A stretch of DNA of 64,000 bases from Adiantum capillus-veneris. Lineage: Eukaryota; Streptophyta; Polypodiopsida; Polypodiales; Pteridaceae. The notes under the pieces were generated by a model. It saw only the letters and a list, made by a program, of their open reading frames with translations. It was not told the origin of the DNA and did not search any database. Positions 45,822 to 56,814 of this stretch are shown here, piece by piece (the stretch's first letter is position 1; each line of letters begins with the position of its first letter). The stretch is taken from positions 99,150,355 through 99,214,354 of the forward strand of contig CM043943.1 in assembly GCA_014529385.2 (NCBI GenBank), in the 5' to 3' direction. The position numbers and the translations under genes were made by a program.

Positions 45822-48800
45822 CTATGAGGGAAGTCCTTTTGTAAGTAGATCAGCAGGATTTTTTGTGGTGTGAACTTTGACAAGCTGAAGTTGCTTATCC
45901 TTGAGCATTTCCCTGATGAAATGATCCTTCACATCCACATGCTTTGTCTTTGAGTGATAAACTGGATTGCGAGCCAATTGTATAGCACTTTGACTATCAC
46001 AATATAACACAGGCATCTCTTCTTTGATTCCCAAATCTGTTACTAGTCGATTAAACCAAATTGATTCTTTGCATGCCTCTTATGCTGCAACATATTCAGC
46101 CTTTGTAGTAGACTGAGTAACACAATCTTGTAATCTCGAACGCCATGATACTGCTCCACCAGCCAATGTAAAGACATACCCTGACGTAGACCTTCGGTTG
46201 TCTAAGTCACCTGCATAATCTGAGTCTGTAAAACCCTTTACACTTAGCTCCTAACTCCCATAGCATATACGCATACTCTTTGTAGCTTTCAGGTATCTCA
46301 ATATTCCTTTCACTGCCTCCCAATGTTTCTTGCCTGGGTTTGACATGTATCGACTTACTACTCCCACTGCAAATGCAATTTCTGGGCGAGTAGCAATCAT
46401 TGCATACATCAAACTACCCACTGCAGACGCATATGGAATCTTATTCATTTCAACTTGTTCTTCCTCAGACACAGGACAATCTTGTTTGCTAAGTTTCACA
46501 TATGGTGGCAATGGAACACTCAGTGCCTTTCCCTTCTCCATATTGAAACGTTGCAAAACCTTGTCAATATACTCTGTTTGAGATAACCAAATCAACTTCT
46601 TTGATCTGTCTCTCTCAATGCGCATACCAAGTATATGAATTGCCTCACCCATGTCTTTCATGTCAAACGATTTTGCCATCTTTGACTTCAAAGCTGAAAT
46701 TTCTTCCAAGTGCTTGCCAGCAATCAACATGTCATCCACATACAAAATAAGGATCAGCCAACTGCCATCCTTAGCCTTCTTTGTATATAGACAGTGATCG
46801 AACTCACTACGTTTGTAGCCTTGAGAAAGCATAAACTTGTGGAATTTATGGTACCATGCCCTCGGTGATTGTTTTAAGCCATAAAGACTCTTTAACAACT
46901 AGCATACCCAATCTTCCTTGCCTTTCTCAACAAACCCTTCTGGCTGCTGCATGTAAATTTCCACATCTAAATCACCATGCAAGAACGCTGTCTTGACATC
47001 CATTTGGTGCAACACCAAATCTAATATGGCAACCAATGCAAGAAAACATCTCAATGTAGTCATCTTGACCACCGGAGAGAAGACTTCATCAAAGTCAATG
47101 CCTTGTTCTTGCTTAAAGCCCTTGGCAACAAGCCTTGCTTTGTACTTTGGCTGACTATCATGAGCGGTGATCTTATACCCATTTACAGGGTAGAGCCTTT
47201 TTGCCCCGTGGTAATTTAACTAGCTTCCATTTCTGGTTTTTATGCAGAGCTGTCATCTCTGACTGCATGGCCAATTGCCAATTCCTGGAGTCCTTCATTT
47301 GCACTGCTTCCTTGTAACATGAAGGCTCATTGCAATCAGTCAACATGACATAGTTCATAGATGGAACAAACCTATCAGGAGGTCGTGTGACACATCCAGA
47401 TCTACGCACAATAGGTGGCTCAGGCTCAGCCACAACTTGTGGTTCCACTCTATCCTGTCCTTGCTCCTCTTGAGCCCTGACATTTTGTCTTGCACGTGCA
47501 GGTCCATCTTCTTGGAAGACAACTCTTCTAATCTCCTCAACTTTCTCTGGTTTAGAATGATATTTGGCTTCATTAAAGTGAACATCATTGCTGCGGATAA
47601 CCTTTCTGGATTCGGGATCCCAAAGTCTGTACTCCATCTCACCAGAATTACCATAGCCTAGAAAGATGCACTTTCTACTCTTTGGCTCAAGTTTGTTCCT
47701 AAATTCCTTTGCAACGTGAGTATATGCCTCACAGCCAAAGACTCTGAGATGCTTGTATGAGGGCACCTTGCCTGACCATACCATCTCTGGCACTGAATCC
47801 TTCTGCAAAACCTTGCTAGGAGATCTTTTTTTAAGATGAACAGCTATTGATACAGCTTCAGCCCAAAACCCATTTGGCAGCTGTGCATTAGACAACATAC
47901 TTCTGACCTCCTCTTGTATGGTCCTATTCATCCTCTCAGCAACACCATTTTGAGGAGGATTGTAAGGAGCAGTAAGTTCACGTTTTATACCTTTTGACTC
48001 ACAAAAGTCCTGAAAGGCCTTTGAAACATACTCTCCACCATTGTCAGTGCGTAAGCATTTAAGCTTCTTGCCACTCTGATTCTCCACAAGTGTCACAAAC
48101 ATTTTGAAAGCACTAAACGCTTCATCCTTGTGCTTGAGAAAGTAAACCCATACTTTCCTCGAGTCATCATCTATAAATGTCATACAGTAAGAAGCTCCCC
48201 CTAGAGATAGTTTAGGCATAGGTCCACACAAATCACTATGAACAAGTGCCAACTGTGTATCTCTTCTACTGCTTCTATGCTTATGTGGCTCCTGTGTTTG
48301 CTTACCATACAGACAATGTTTACAGAATTCAAAATCATTAAATGAAAATCCAGGCAAATAACCAGAACGAGACAAGATTTCCATTCCCTTCTTGGACATA
48401 TGTCCTAACCGGCTATGCCACAAAGAAACGTTCGGCTGCTCGGTTACATTGATTACATTTTTAGAGACATTTGATACATAAATCATGTAAAGTCCTCCAG
48501 ACTTTACTCCATGTGCTACTGTCATAGAACCCTTGGATATCTTCCACATGTTCTGTTCAAAAGTGGTGACGTAGCCAGCATCATCAAGTAAACTTGTGCT
48601 GATCAAGCTCTTTGTAATTGCGGGAACATGTCTCACATTCTTCAGCGTGAAAGAAGAGCCATTCTGAAACTTCAATTGAACATCTCCAACACCTAAGATC
48701 TCACATGTCTGCCCATTGCCTAGCCGAACATGATCTTTAGTGGTCACATAAGAGGTAAACCACTCCTTGTTTGGAGACACATGAAGTGATGCCCCTAAGT

Positions 48801-49764
48801 CTATAATCCAGTCACTCAGTGCATTTCCATCAGATGCTGTAAGAAGAGTTGAGTCCATTGTATTCTTCAAGAAGTAGATGTCTCCTGACACTAGACTGTC
48901 ATCCTCTGCAACAGTGTTTGTCACATTTATTTCTTGAATCTTCACTGAGGACTTGTTCTTCTCACCATGGTCTTCAGCTTTCTCTTTGCCTTTTTCTGCT
49001 TTCCATTCTCTGCAGTCTCTTTCAATGTGACCCTTCTTGCCACAATGGTAGCATTCTATGTCACTCTTGCCTTTAGAACTGCGGGACTTGCTACGAGACT
49101 GATTCATCTTTCCACCTTTGTACTTTTCTTTGGTCCTTCCCCTGACAACTAAGGTTGTTCCTTTGCCTTTGTCCATTGTCTTTCTATTGGTTTCTTCAGT
49201 AAGCAGACTTCCTTCTACACCGGCTATGTTCAAACCATCTGGAGGTGCAGAATTACTCAAAGCTGTGCGAAAAGTGTCCCAACTTTCCAGCAATGTGATC
49301 AACAGGAACATAGGGAACATAGCTCTAACAGGTTCATCAAACTTGACACCTTGAGCTGACAACTGACTATAGATTGTGTTGAATTCATTCAGATGATTGG
49401 ACATAGGTGTCCCTTCTTTCATCTTCAAGTCAACAAGCTTCTTAAGCCAGTATACCTGTGAAGCTGCACTCTGCTTCTCATAAAGATTACTCAGCTTTAA
49501 CCATGCTCGATAAGCTGACATCTCCTCTGCTACATTGAAGTAAACGCTTTCTGCCAAAGTCAGCATAATGGTAGAAAGTGCCAATTCATCCATTTCGCTC
49601 CATTCATCTTCGTCCATATCTTCTGGTTTTATCCCCTTGAGCTTTATAGGTTTTATCTGCTTCTTTTGTACCAACACGTGCCAAATCTGCTTCTTCCACA
49701 ATGGAAAATTGGTTCCATCTAGCTTCTTGATATTGTAAAGAGTAGTGTCCTGTGATCCATCCAT
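45822..49764 (-). pseudogene. gag-pol: Copia C Gag-Pol polyprotein
   Basis: It starts at ATG 49764 (MDGSQDTTLYNIKKLDG). 863 codons are open to 47173: the gag core (LTLAESVYFNVAEEMSA), zinc knuckle CYHCGKKGHIERDC (about 49056), protease WIIDLGASLH (DLG instead of DSG), GAG-pre-IN (LWHSRLGHMSKKG), integrase HSDLCGPM / RTDNGGEY / NGVAERMN, and RT start. A one-base deletion in KWVYK at about 47173 shifts the frame. Then come RT with [11 protein letters not shown] and intact YVDD (about 46731-46742), and RNase H to NPADLLTKGLPS (45822). In-frame stops are TAG at about 46899 and 46250 and TAA at about 46082. Gag alone may still be made. Confidence 0.9.
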
Positions 49765-50848
49765 AGCTACGCTTCACAGTAGTTTACTTTCTTGGGAAAA
49801 ATTCGGCAGAGTTTCCCCTGTAAACTGACCTCTAAACCAATATCAACCTGTCAAATGAACCAAGAAAGATTCAAATTCTGCAGAAATTTTGGCAGAGTCT
49901 CCTTTGTAAAATGGCTCTGGTGTACTAAAAACATACCAAAAAACAGCTCAAAAAACCACTGTCTCTCTAACACTGTAAGCTGTGGGTAAACCTGTCCTGC
50001 ACCTGTACTGTCTCTGACTGTCCTGTCACTGTCCTGTAAGCATAGACTGTGACAATGCCTCAACGGCAGTAAAGCAAAGATGCAATCCCAACTGTCTAAC
50101 TCACAGTCAATACATCCTAGCTGTCTATCTAAGGGTGCTCGAGGGATCGCTCCAAGACCTGTATCACCGAAAGGATCTCAACATTCAAGAATCCCCTAGC
50201 TCAATAAAACCTCACTCGACCCTCAACAAAGGCTGCAGTAAATCTGACAGTACGTAGACTTCCCACAAAGTCATACATCCACAAATTTCCCACTGTATGC
50301 TGTAATCACTGCGGCGGTTATTTGCTGCGTGACTCACAGCCAGCAAACCCTCAACAAACATACATCATCTCTGACAATACATCCCATGTGGAAGTACCTG
50401 CATTGTCAGGATGAAATCTGGAATATCAAGCAGCAAACACAAGCTACCTGATGAACTAGTGGATGTCGCCTACAATCTGTGTGTAGATGCGCCCGTGTCG
50501 TATGTGACACGCCTCCAAGAACTGTGAGCCGTCCTTCGATGTGTAGACAGCCACAAATCAACACTCTGGGAGTGTCGATATCCTCAGCACCTGCAGTCGT
50601 AGGCCGAAAACCCCAAATTTGCAGAGTCGGATCTGCACCCGCCGAGACCACGTAGTCAAAAATGGCCTGCGCAGACCTTTGTCGAAGCCGAACGGTGGCC
50701 GAGATGACCTCAGAATGAAATTCTGAGAACACCCAGCCCTTCGGGCTTGCCCACAGGATTTGGGGCCGTGTCTTCGCCTGTCGAATTTCACTCCAATCTG
50801 AGCTGGTGACTCTAGCCTCCTGCAGTGCTGCCCCGAGCCTCGATCTGA
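49765..50848 (-). other. Leader of copia C
   Basis: About 1.1 kb between primer site and gag ATG, unusually long for copia. The short frames in it (for example 50957-50406) are not conserved domains and partly overlap the LTR. Confidence 0.6.
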
Positions 50849-50860
50849 GCTCTGATACCA
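50849..50860 (-). promoter_or_regulatory. Primer-binding site of copia C (tRNA-iMet)
   Basis: TGGTATCAGAGC on the minus strand, two bases from the 5' LTR. Confidence 0.93.
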
Positions 50861-50862
50861 GT

Positions 50863-51053
50863 TGAAGGAGTACGAGCGGAAGTGCGATGCGAGAGAGAGT
50901 GCGAGAAGAAGAGCACGACGATATGGTGAACTCGCTCCACTGTAATGTGTAGAGCATAGTGAGTTCTTATTAGGTTTTAACAAAAGAATATGTGTACATA
51001 CCTGGCGGCCCACCCACTTACCTGGGCGACCACATTGGGTTTATACCCCAACA
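50863..51053 (-). repeat. 5' LTR of copia C, 191 bp
   Basis: Matches 45502-45693 end to end. One base shorter, near the TATACCCC end. Confidence 0.92.
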
Positions 51054-51663
51054 CAAAGCTCTTTATGGACAGGACTGTTTAGCACCACTGAACTTCTCAA
51101 ATCCAACCATCAGGGTAGAAGCATCTAGGAAGATGTTAGAAGATATGGAAGCACAGACTAGAGCTATTCGCCAGGACATTCAAGACGCTCAGGATAGACA
51201 AAAGCACTATGCAGATAAGAACCATTCAGAAAGAACTTTCAAAGAAGGGGATAAGGTTTTTCTGTGAGTCCGACCAAAGAAAAGCAATATATCACTAGGC
51301 AGATATAAAAAGCTAAGCCCAAGGTATTGTGGACCATTCGAGATCGTTAAGGTTGTGAGTGACCAAGCCTACAAGCTAAAGTTACTTGCAAACTTGAAGA
51401 TTCATGATGTGTTCCACGTCAGCTTACTCAAATCCTATATTCCTAACCCTGATCAATTCTTGGACTCAGATCAGATAGTCATGCCAGCACAAGGAGTTCT
51501 CGAGCTCCAACCTGACTATGTACTTGAAACAAGGGAAAGGAAGTTACGCAACAGAACTATCACGGAGCATCTGGTGAAGTGGAAGGATTACCCTGAAGAA
51601 GATGCAACGTGGGAGGACGAACCAACGCTCTTAAAAGATTACCCAAACACATTATTGAGATAA
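51054..51663 (+). pseudogene. Chromovirus integrase end and chromodomain
   Basis: The frame resumes after copia C with ALYGQDCLAP, then MEAQTRAIRQDIQDAQDRQK and HYADKNHSERTFKEGDKVFL. There is a TGA where CGA (Arg) is expected (51265-51267). Then VRPKKSN, YCGPFEIVKVVSDQAYKLKL and HDVFHVSLLKSY follow. The C-terminus carries a chromodomain: VLETRERKLRNRTITEHLVKW and DATWEDEPTLLKDYP, stop at 51661. This domain is known to guide integration to chromatin in chromoviruses. Only one stop disrupts about 200 codons. Confidence 0.87.
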
Positions 51664-51680
51664 GTACATCTCAAATTTTT

Positions 51681-51694
51681 CACGTTGGGGAGGT
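51681..51694 (+). promoter_or_regulatory. Polypurine-like tract of the chromovirus
   Basis: The G-rich GTTGGGGAGGT directly precedes the 3' LTR. Confidence 0.65.
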
Positions 51695-54474
51695 TGTAAG
51701 GTCTTTGACCCCGATCAAAAGAGCACCATTGTACCTTGAAATGAATATAATGGAAAAAGTTACTATTTTGAGCAGTTTTCCAAATTCTCTCAGTGCCATG
51801 ATGTTTAGAATGTTTTAAAGCTTCGAAATGTGAATTAAAATAATTTTTTGTTAAAAAAATCCAAAAATAGTAAGTTTTTGGTCACCCGACCCGTCCAGTT
51901 TTGATCGTCTTGAAAAACTGCATCCATATCCCAAATTTGAAAAAATGCATTTTCGGACCCTGGGGGCTGCTAAATATGGCAGGTACTCGGGCCAGTACGT
52001 CTTAGTTAGAGCTCCGTATAGCAATTTACGGCATCAAAATCCGACTCCTATAACCCGTTTTAGCGTAAAATCAATTTTTCCAAAAAATAGAGCGGGGAGG
52101 AACCGGAGCCCTGGACTGTGTGGGAACAGGTCCCAGGACACTCCAGATCAGCTTTAGCAGCTAGGGGGCGCCCTCTTGCCTTGTGGGAGTCCTGGGAAAG
52201 CTGCCAATCCAGTAACTAAGTCTCAGAGTCAGTTAACCTAGCCAACCTGACACTTGGTGAGTAGGGAACTAGACTTGCCATGCTTAACTGGAGAAGCTCC
52301 CATATGCATTTAGCAACCCAGGTCGATTTTCAGCCTGTAGGAGCCTATGTAAAGGCCAGTGCACACACACACACACATACACATATGCTCACACACACAT
52401 AGTGCACACACACACACACACCTACACACACCTTGGGAAGGTGCTGCCGGTACACACATCCTTTGAAGGAGAAGAAAGGAGGGAGGTGCTGTCGAATTCT
52501 CGCCTCAAGAAGCTCGATTAGATCAGAGAATCGAGAAGATTATCAGCCCTTAATCACGGTAACCACGGTTTAATTAATGCTTTCTGCAAATCCTTTTCAT
52601 TACCATCTAAATTCCTCGTCTATTATGCATATTCCTAGTCGTAATTCTCTATAATTACTCTCTAATTTCTCTTTAGCCATATTCTATTATGTAATCATCA
52701 CCCCATAGCTGAATTATCATCCATTCATCATTCTTAATTATTGATTAGTGCATGATTATTAGAATTTTCTCTCTCTAGGTAGCATAGTAATTAATCGGTA
52801 AGCTGGTAATTGTGTACATTGATGAGGATCACTTTTTCTATCACGCATTAATATTGTAGCTGACTTAGATTCATTTTTTTAATGCATTGAGATATAATTA
52901 AGGTAAGATTAATATGTCATTAAGTCTCTAAGAGGTGGTTTTTCTCACACCAATGCATGCGGTGATTCTGCATCCTCTAATTGCTAGGAAAGAGATTAAT
53001 CGTGCTTAATTCATCTCTCTGGTAATTCCATTAGTGAAATCCTATTATCCTTACTCATGTAAGCCGAGTAATTATCTTTAGAGCCGGTTCCCATAGGATT
53101 ATGTGTCATCCATAATGATTACTATACGAAAAATCTAGACCTCTCATATAGGAGGGATTAATTGATATTATTAATCTATCTATTGGGTTGTTGTGATGCT
53201 TGCAAACCTTAGCTTTTTCTCCAAGCTAACTAATTAAAGTAGTGAGTAAAATGGCCCCGGTTAAGAGAACTCGCTTCGGTGGTGCCCACGACCGCGAGGC
53301 AGGAACAAGCAATGTCAATGGAAAGGGAAAAGCTCCCATGGAGGAACAAATACCGGCCATCTCACGGGGCATTGACGAAGAAATGGAAGAGGTAGGTCAT
53401 AATTTTGTTTAAGTCGTTTGAATTAACATTGCACACGTTTAGTTAGGAATGAACATACCCCCAAACATGTTGGAGAAATCCAACAGAAACCTCGGCATTG
53501 AATTCATTGTACATTAAGTTCTAAAAGTAGGAAGGAAATGATTGATGGGTATGTTGTTTGCAAGAGGAAAGAATGTATGCTAGGGAAAATTTAGCTCGAC
53601 ATGTTCATTTTACTTCCAATGTTGAATCAATCCCAACCCCCCTACTCATCACAGGGGGCAGAGTTCCTCGTTAAGGGCTCTTGAATCCACAACTTGCTTT
53701 TTATGCGGTGGATACCCATGACTTGCTTTCTATGCGGTGGGAACCCACGACTTGCTTTCTATGCGGTGGGAGTGTCCATGACGTGCTTTCTATGCGGTGG
53801 ACATACCTAGTTGTATGGACAACTAGGCGACAACGGGAGGAGTGAACTCTCGCTGGAGGGGGAATGTTGTACCTCCAGAACATTGGAACTTTAAAGAATA
53901 AGTTTGAGTAGAATTTTTACTAGAATGCTGTCTTGGTGTTGTTTGCAATACTGGTTGAAGGGCTGTCTTAACGAACAATGTGCTTCGGAATTAAAACAAG
54001 GAATGTTTATGTTTAATAACCTTTGTGGTAGCAATTAGGTCACACAAGGAAGTGTGAGTGTGGGGGTGGAAAGTGGGGGCTTGGCTCAGGTTGCCAATGC
54101 CTATGAGATGGGTGGTCCCGATTGGTCGGGAACTCTCTGTCCCCATAGTACTTACTTCGATATTAGTAATACTCATTGCCCCTAGAGCGGTGAAATCTCG
54201 AGGGTACGTGCCTCTGAAACATGGGGAAAAAGGCGCTCGGGTTTTCTCTCCTCTTGGAAGGTGGGTCTTAGGATCGCTAGATAGTCTAAGTACACTTCCC
54301 CTGCGAGGTGGAGCTAGATCTCCTTGCTAGTAGGCTCGAAGTCGACTCACTTGTGATGAGAGATTGTCCGCTAGTCGAACCCTGAACCATTTTGTTTGCT
54401 TCCACAATAGATCTAGTGGCCACCAGGTTCACCATCAAATCCGCTAGTTGATACGGCGGGGTGGGGACCTCACA
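51695..54474 (+). repeat. 3' LTR of the chromovirus, 2780 bp
   Basis: Aligns along its whole length with 40231-42981 and ends ACCTCACA. It keeps the exon-like ORF (53251-53391) and has one extra VNTR unit. Confidence 0.92.
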
Positions 54475-54479
54475 TATTG

Positions 54480-55383
54480 TCCATATTCTCGTATTCCCAT
54501 GGATATACTTGGGTAATCCAAAGATAAAATCCGTGCATATACTCTCCCATGGTGAATTAGGAATTGGCAATGGCTGGAGTAGTCCAGGTTGCTTCCCTCT
54601 ATTGTACTTGGTCTCTTGGCATACCACACATTTTGAAACATACTCTTGTATGTCCACTTTCATGGTAGGCCAATAAAAGTACGTCTCTACTCCTCAAAGA
54701 GTAGGTTGAATGCCTCTAGGGAGGAGCATGGGATTCATACATGACTTTCTCACGAAGGGAGTGGTTAACACATAGCCTATTGCCATGGAGAAGATAACCA
54801 TCCTGCAAGGTGAATGGCTCCTCTTTCTTCCCCAAAGCAAGGGATGACATTATGTCTTTAAAGTCAGGGTCAGTAGCATACTCATCTATCATATATGATA
54901 GATCATTATTGACACAGCATCAACTTTTGGTCGTCGTGAAAGTGCATCAACCACTTGATTGTGCTTACCAACAATGTGAACAATGTGGAAATTAAATTGT
55001 GAATGAAAATTTTCCCACCTCATTTGTTTGTCAAAAAGCTTTGTTTGCATCATGAAGTACTTGAGACTTTGATGGTTTGTTCGTAAAATGAATGGAGTCC
55101 CCAATAGATAGTGCTTCCATGTGTCCATGACATGTAGAACAGCTAACAGCTCTTTCTCATAAATGCCTAAGACCCGTTCATCTGTTTTGAGACTTCAGCT
55201 CTCATATGCTATGGCATGCCCTTCTTGAAGCAAGACTGCTCCAAGGCAATCACCACAAGCATCACATTGGACCTCAAATGGTTTTGAGAGGTCTGGAAGC
55301 ATAAGGATTGGTTGGGAGGTAAGCTTCTCTTTGAGCTTGTCAAAAGCACTTTTCTCCTTGTTGGAAATTGATGCGTGAAGCAA
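54480..55383 (-). pseudogene. Family F RNase H and integrase zinc-binding part
   Basis: The RT thumb end and RNase H read NKEKSAFDKLKEKLTSQPIL, LPDLSKPFEVQCDACGDCLG, WKHYLLGTPFILRTNHQSLK, FHIVHIVGKHNQVVDALSRR. Then the integrase start YVSKCVVCQETKYNRGKQPG with the C..C half of the H2C2 zinc finger (54663) and LPIPNSPWESICTDFI. It is cut at 54479 by the chromovirus; the rest of the integrase is at 40230-39238. The frames are broken by several stops. Confidence 0.82.
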
Positions 55384-56405
55384 CCATGGTATGGTGGATT
55401 ACTTCACTGATAGAACTAGGCATTTGAGAGTTGACATACTCGGCCATCTCTTCACGTAATCCCGCACAGAATTGTTGCTTTTGCTCAGCAAAGTCTATCT
55501 TTTGAACGACAGTAGCCTTGAGATGTAAATCCCAAAACTTGTCATTTGGTGAGCACTTTGTCCTTTGCATCGCTTGCAAGGAATTGCTTCATAATGGAAA
55601 CTCGTAGAGTTTTCCATGTCTTTGGGGGTTCGCCATTGCCACGAAGACTAGCCCACCATTGACGAGCCGATTTTTGGAAGTGCATAGCTACATGGTGTAG
55701 CTTGGAGGACTCCGTGAAGCCCTCCTCTCCAAAGGCCGCATCAAATTGTTGGATGAAGGCCAATACTTTGTCGGTAGCACCAAAGGTGCGATCATAGGTG
55801 AGAAAAGAGATACTCTTTCCTCCCTCTTTGAACTTCTTGAGCTTTTGTGACCTTCGCCATGCAGGATAAGATTTCCGATGTCCTCCGCTCTTATAATCTC
55901 TAGGAGAATAGCCATAGCTTTCATCGGTAGAGGAGGAAGGTGTAGAAGAAGGAGAAGAGGGTGACCTCTTTCTTGCCCTTTTCTTCCTTGATTTCCTATG
56001 TTCCCTTTTGGAGTGACGAGGAGAAGGACTATGTGTTAACCGTTTCCTCTTAGGAGGAGTTGGTGATCGTTTAGTCCGCCTTCTTCATGGAGCCACATCT
56101 TCGGAGGAATCTAGGGATTCAATACTTTCTTGATCTTTGGATTCCTCCTCTCGTATGGGAGAGAGTCTTCTTTTGGGGGTCTCATCAAGAGGCCTCCTAA
56201 GCTCTCTCTCCTCTTGGAGAGGAAAGGAAATCCCATAAGCACGAAGTTGTTGAGTAACATCGGCTTGCAAAGCGGGGTTTCCCATAGCTTGTTGCAACCT
56301 AGTGACAAGATAATTAACAAACATGGGGGCATCATCATTAGCACCTTCATGTGCAAAATCAAAGTTATCAATGTTCATTCTACTCTCTTGGTTATTGTCA
56401 GCCAT
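55384..56405 (-). pseudogene. gag: Family F Gag
   Basis: It starts at ATG 56405 (MADNNQESRMNID). N-terminal part: PMFVNYLVTRLQQAMGN and QLRAYGISFPLQEE. A TGA at about 56085-56087 sits where Arg (CGA) would fit. The frame then resumes through a very basic Ser/Arg/Lys region and the gag core FIQQFDAAFGEEGF, HFQKSARQWWASLRGNGEPP, MKQFLASDAKD. A shift near 55570 leads to FCAGLREEMAEYV. It breaks off near 55384, where RNase H follows at once, so the zinc knuckle, protease and most of RT are deleted. Confidence 0.82.
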
Positions 56406-56801
56406 GTTAATTAAACTTTTGTGTTTACTTAGTGTATGCTTTGGCAATTCAAAACCTTAGTTGCTACTCCTCTTAGCCTTTGAAAATAGACACTTAAGTA
56501 TCTACACCCATGGCTTGAATTGGGTAATTATAGAGAGTGGAGTGAGTCTAACATAGCAAATTTTCCAAGGGATAGCTCCCTTCGGACTTCTTATGGCTCA
56601 ATAATGGTAAAGCCATAGGCAAGTCTAAAAAGACTCCATTATTAAGACCAAAGCTCCCAAGGTGTGCACCATATCCCACATAGTGGGCTGAACGAAATCG
56701 ATAATAGATCCCACTCCCACTTACCCTAATATTTAACAAAAACAACCATTGATAGAATACTTAAGGACCTCTCCTCTTAAGCAAGAAAAGAGAAACCAAA
56801 T

Positions 56802-56813
56802 GCTCCGATACCA
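56802..56813 (-). promoter_or_regulatory. Primer-binding site of family F (one change)
   Basis: TGGTATCGGAGC on the minus strand, one base off the iMet site. Confidence 0.85.
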
Positions 56814-56814
56814 A

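Larger units (their letters stand above)
45502..51053 (-). mobile_element. Ty1/copia element C, complete with both LTRs, TSD CAAAG
   Basis: LTRs 45502-45693 and 50863-51053, TSD CAAAG at 45497-45501 and 51054-51058. Minus strand. Internal order is primer site, about 1.1-kb leader, gag-PR-IN frame (49764-47173), RT and RNase H (to 45822). It has all domains but one frameshift, three stops in the 3' half, and a mutated protease. By eye the LTRs differ at six substitutions and one indel in about 192 bp. It is the youngest layer of the nest. Confidence 0.93.
40231..54474 (+). mobile_element. Chromovirus (Ty3/gypsy) with 2.75-kb LTRs, RT deleted, TSD TATTG
   Basis: LTRs 40231-42981 and 51695-54474, with TSD TATTG at 40226-40230 and 54475-54479. 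Plus orientation. The internal region carries an iMet primer site, a pre-gag ORF, gag, protease, the end of integrase and a chromodomain. A deletion near 45313 removes RT, RNase H and the first half of integrase. Copia C is inserted in the integrase. The LTRs differ by a few percent by eye. Confidence 0.92.

Noticed and set aside
49765-50957. Coding frames in the copia C leader
   Set aside because: They overlap the LTR and primer site and show no domain; leader is the better call.
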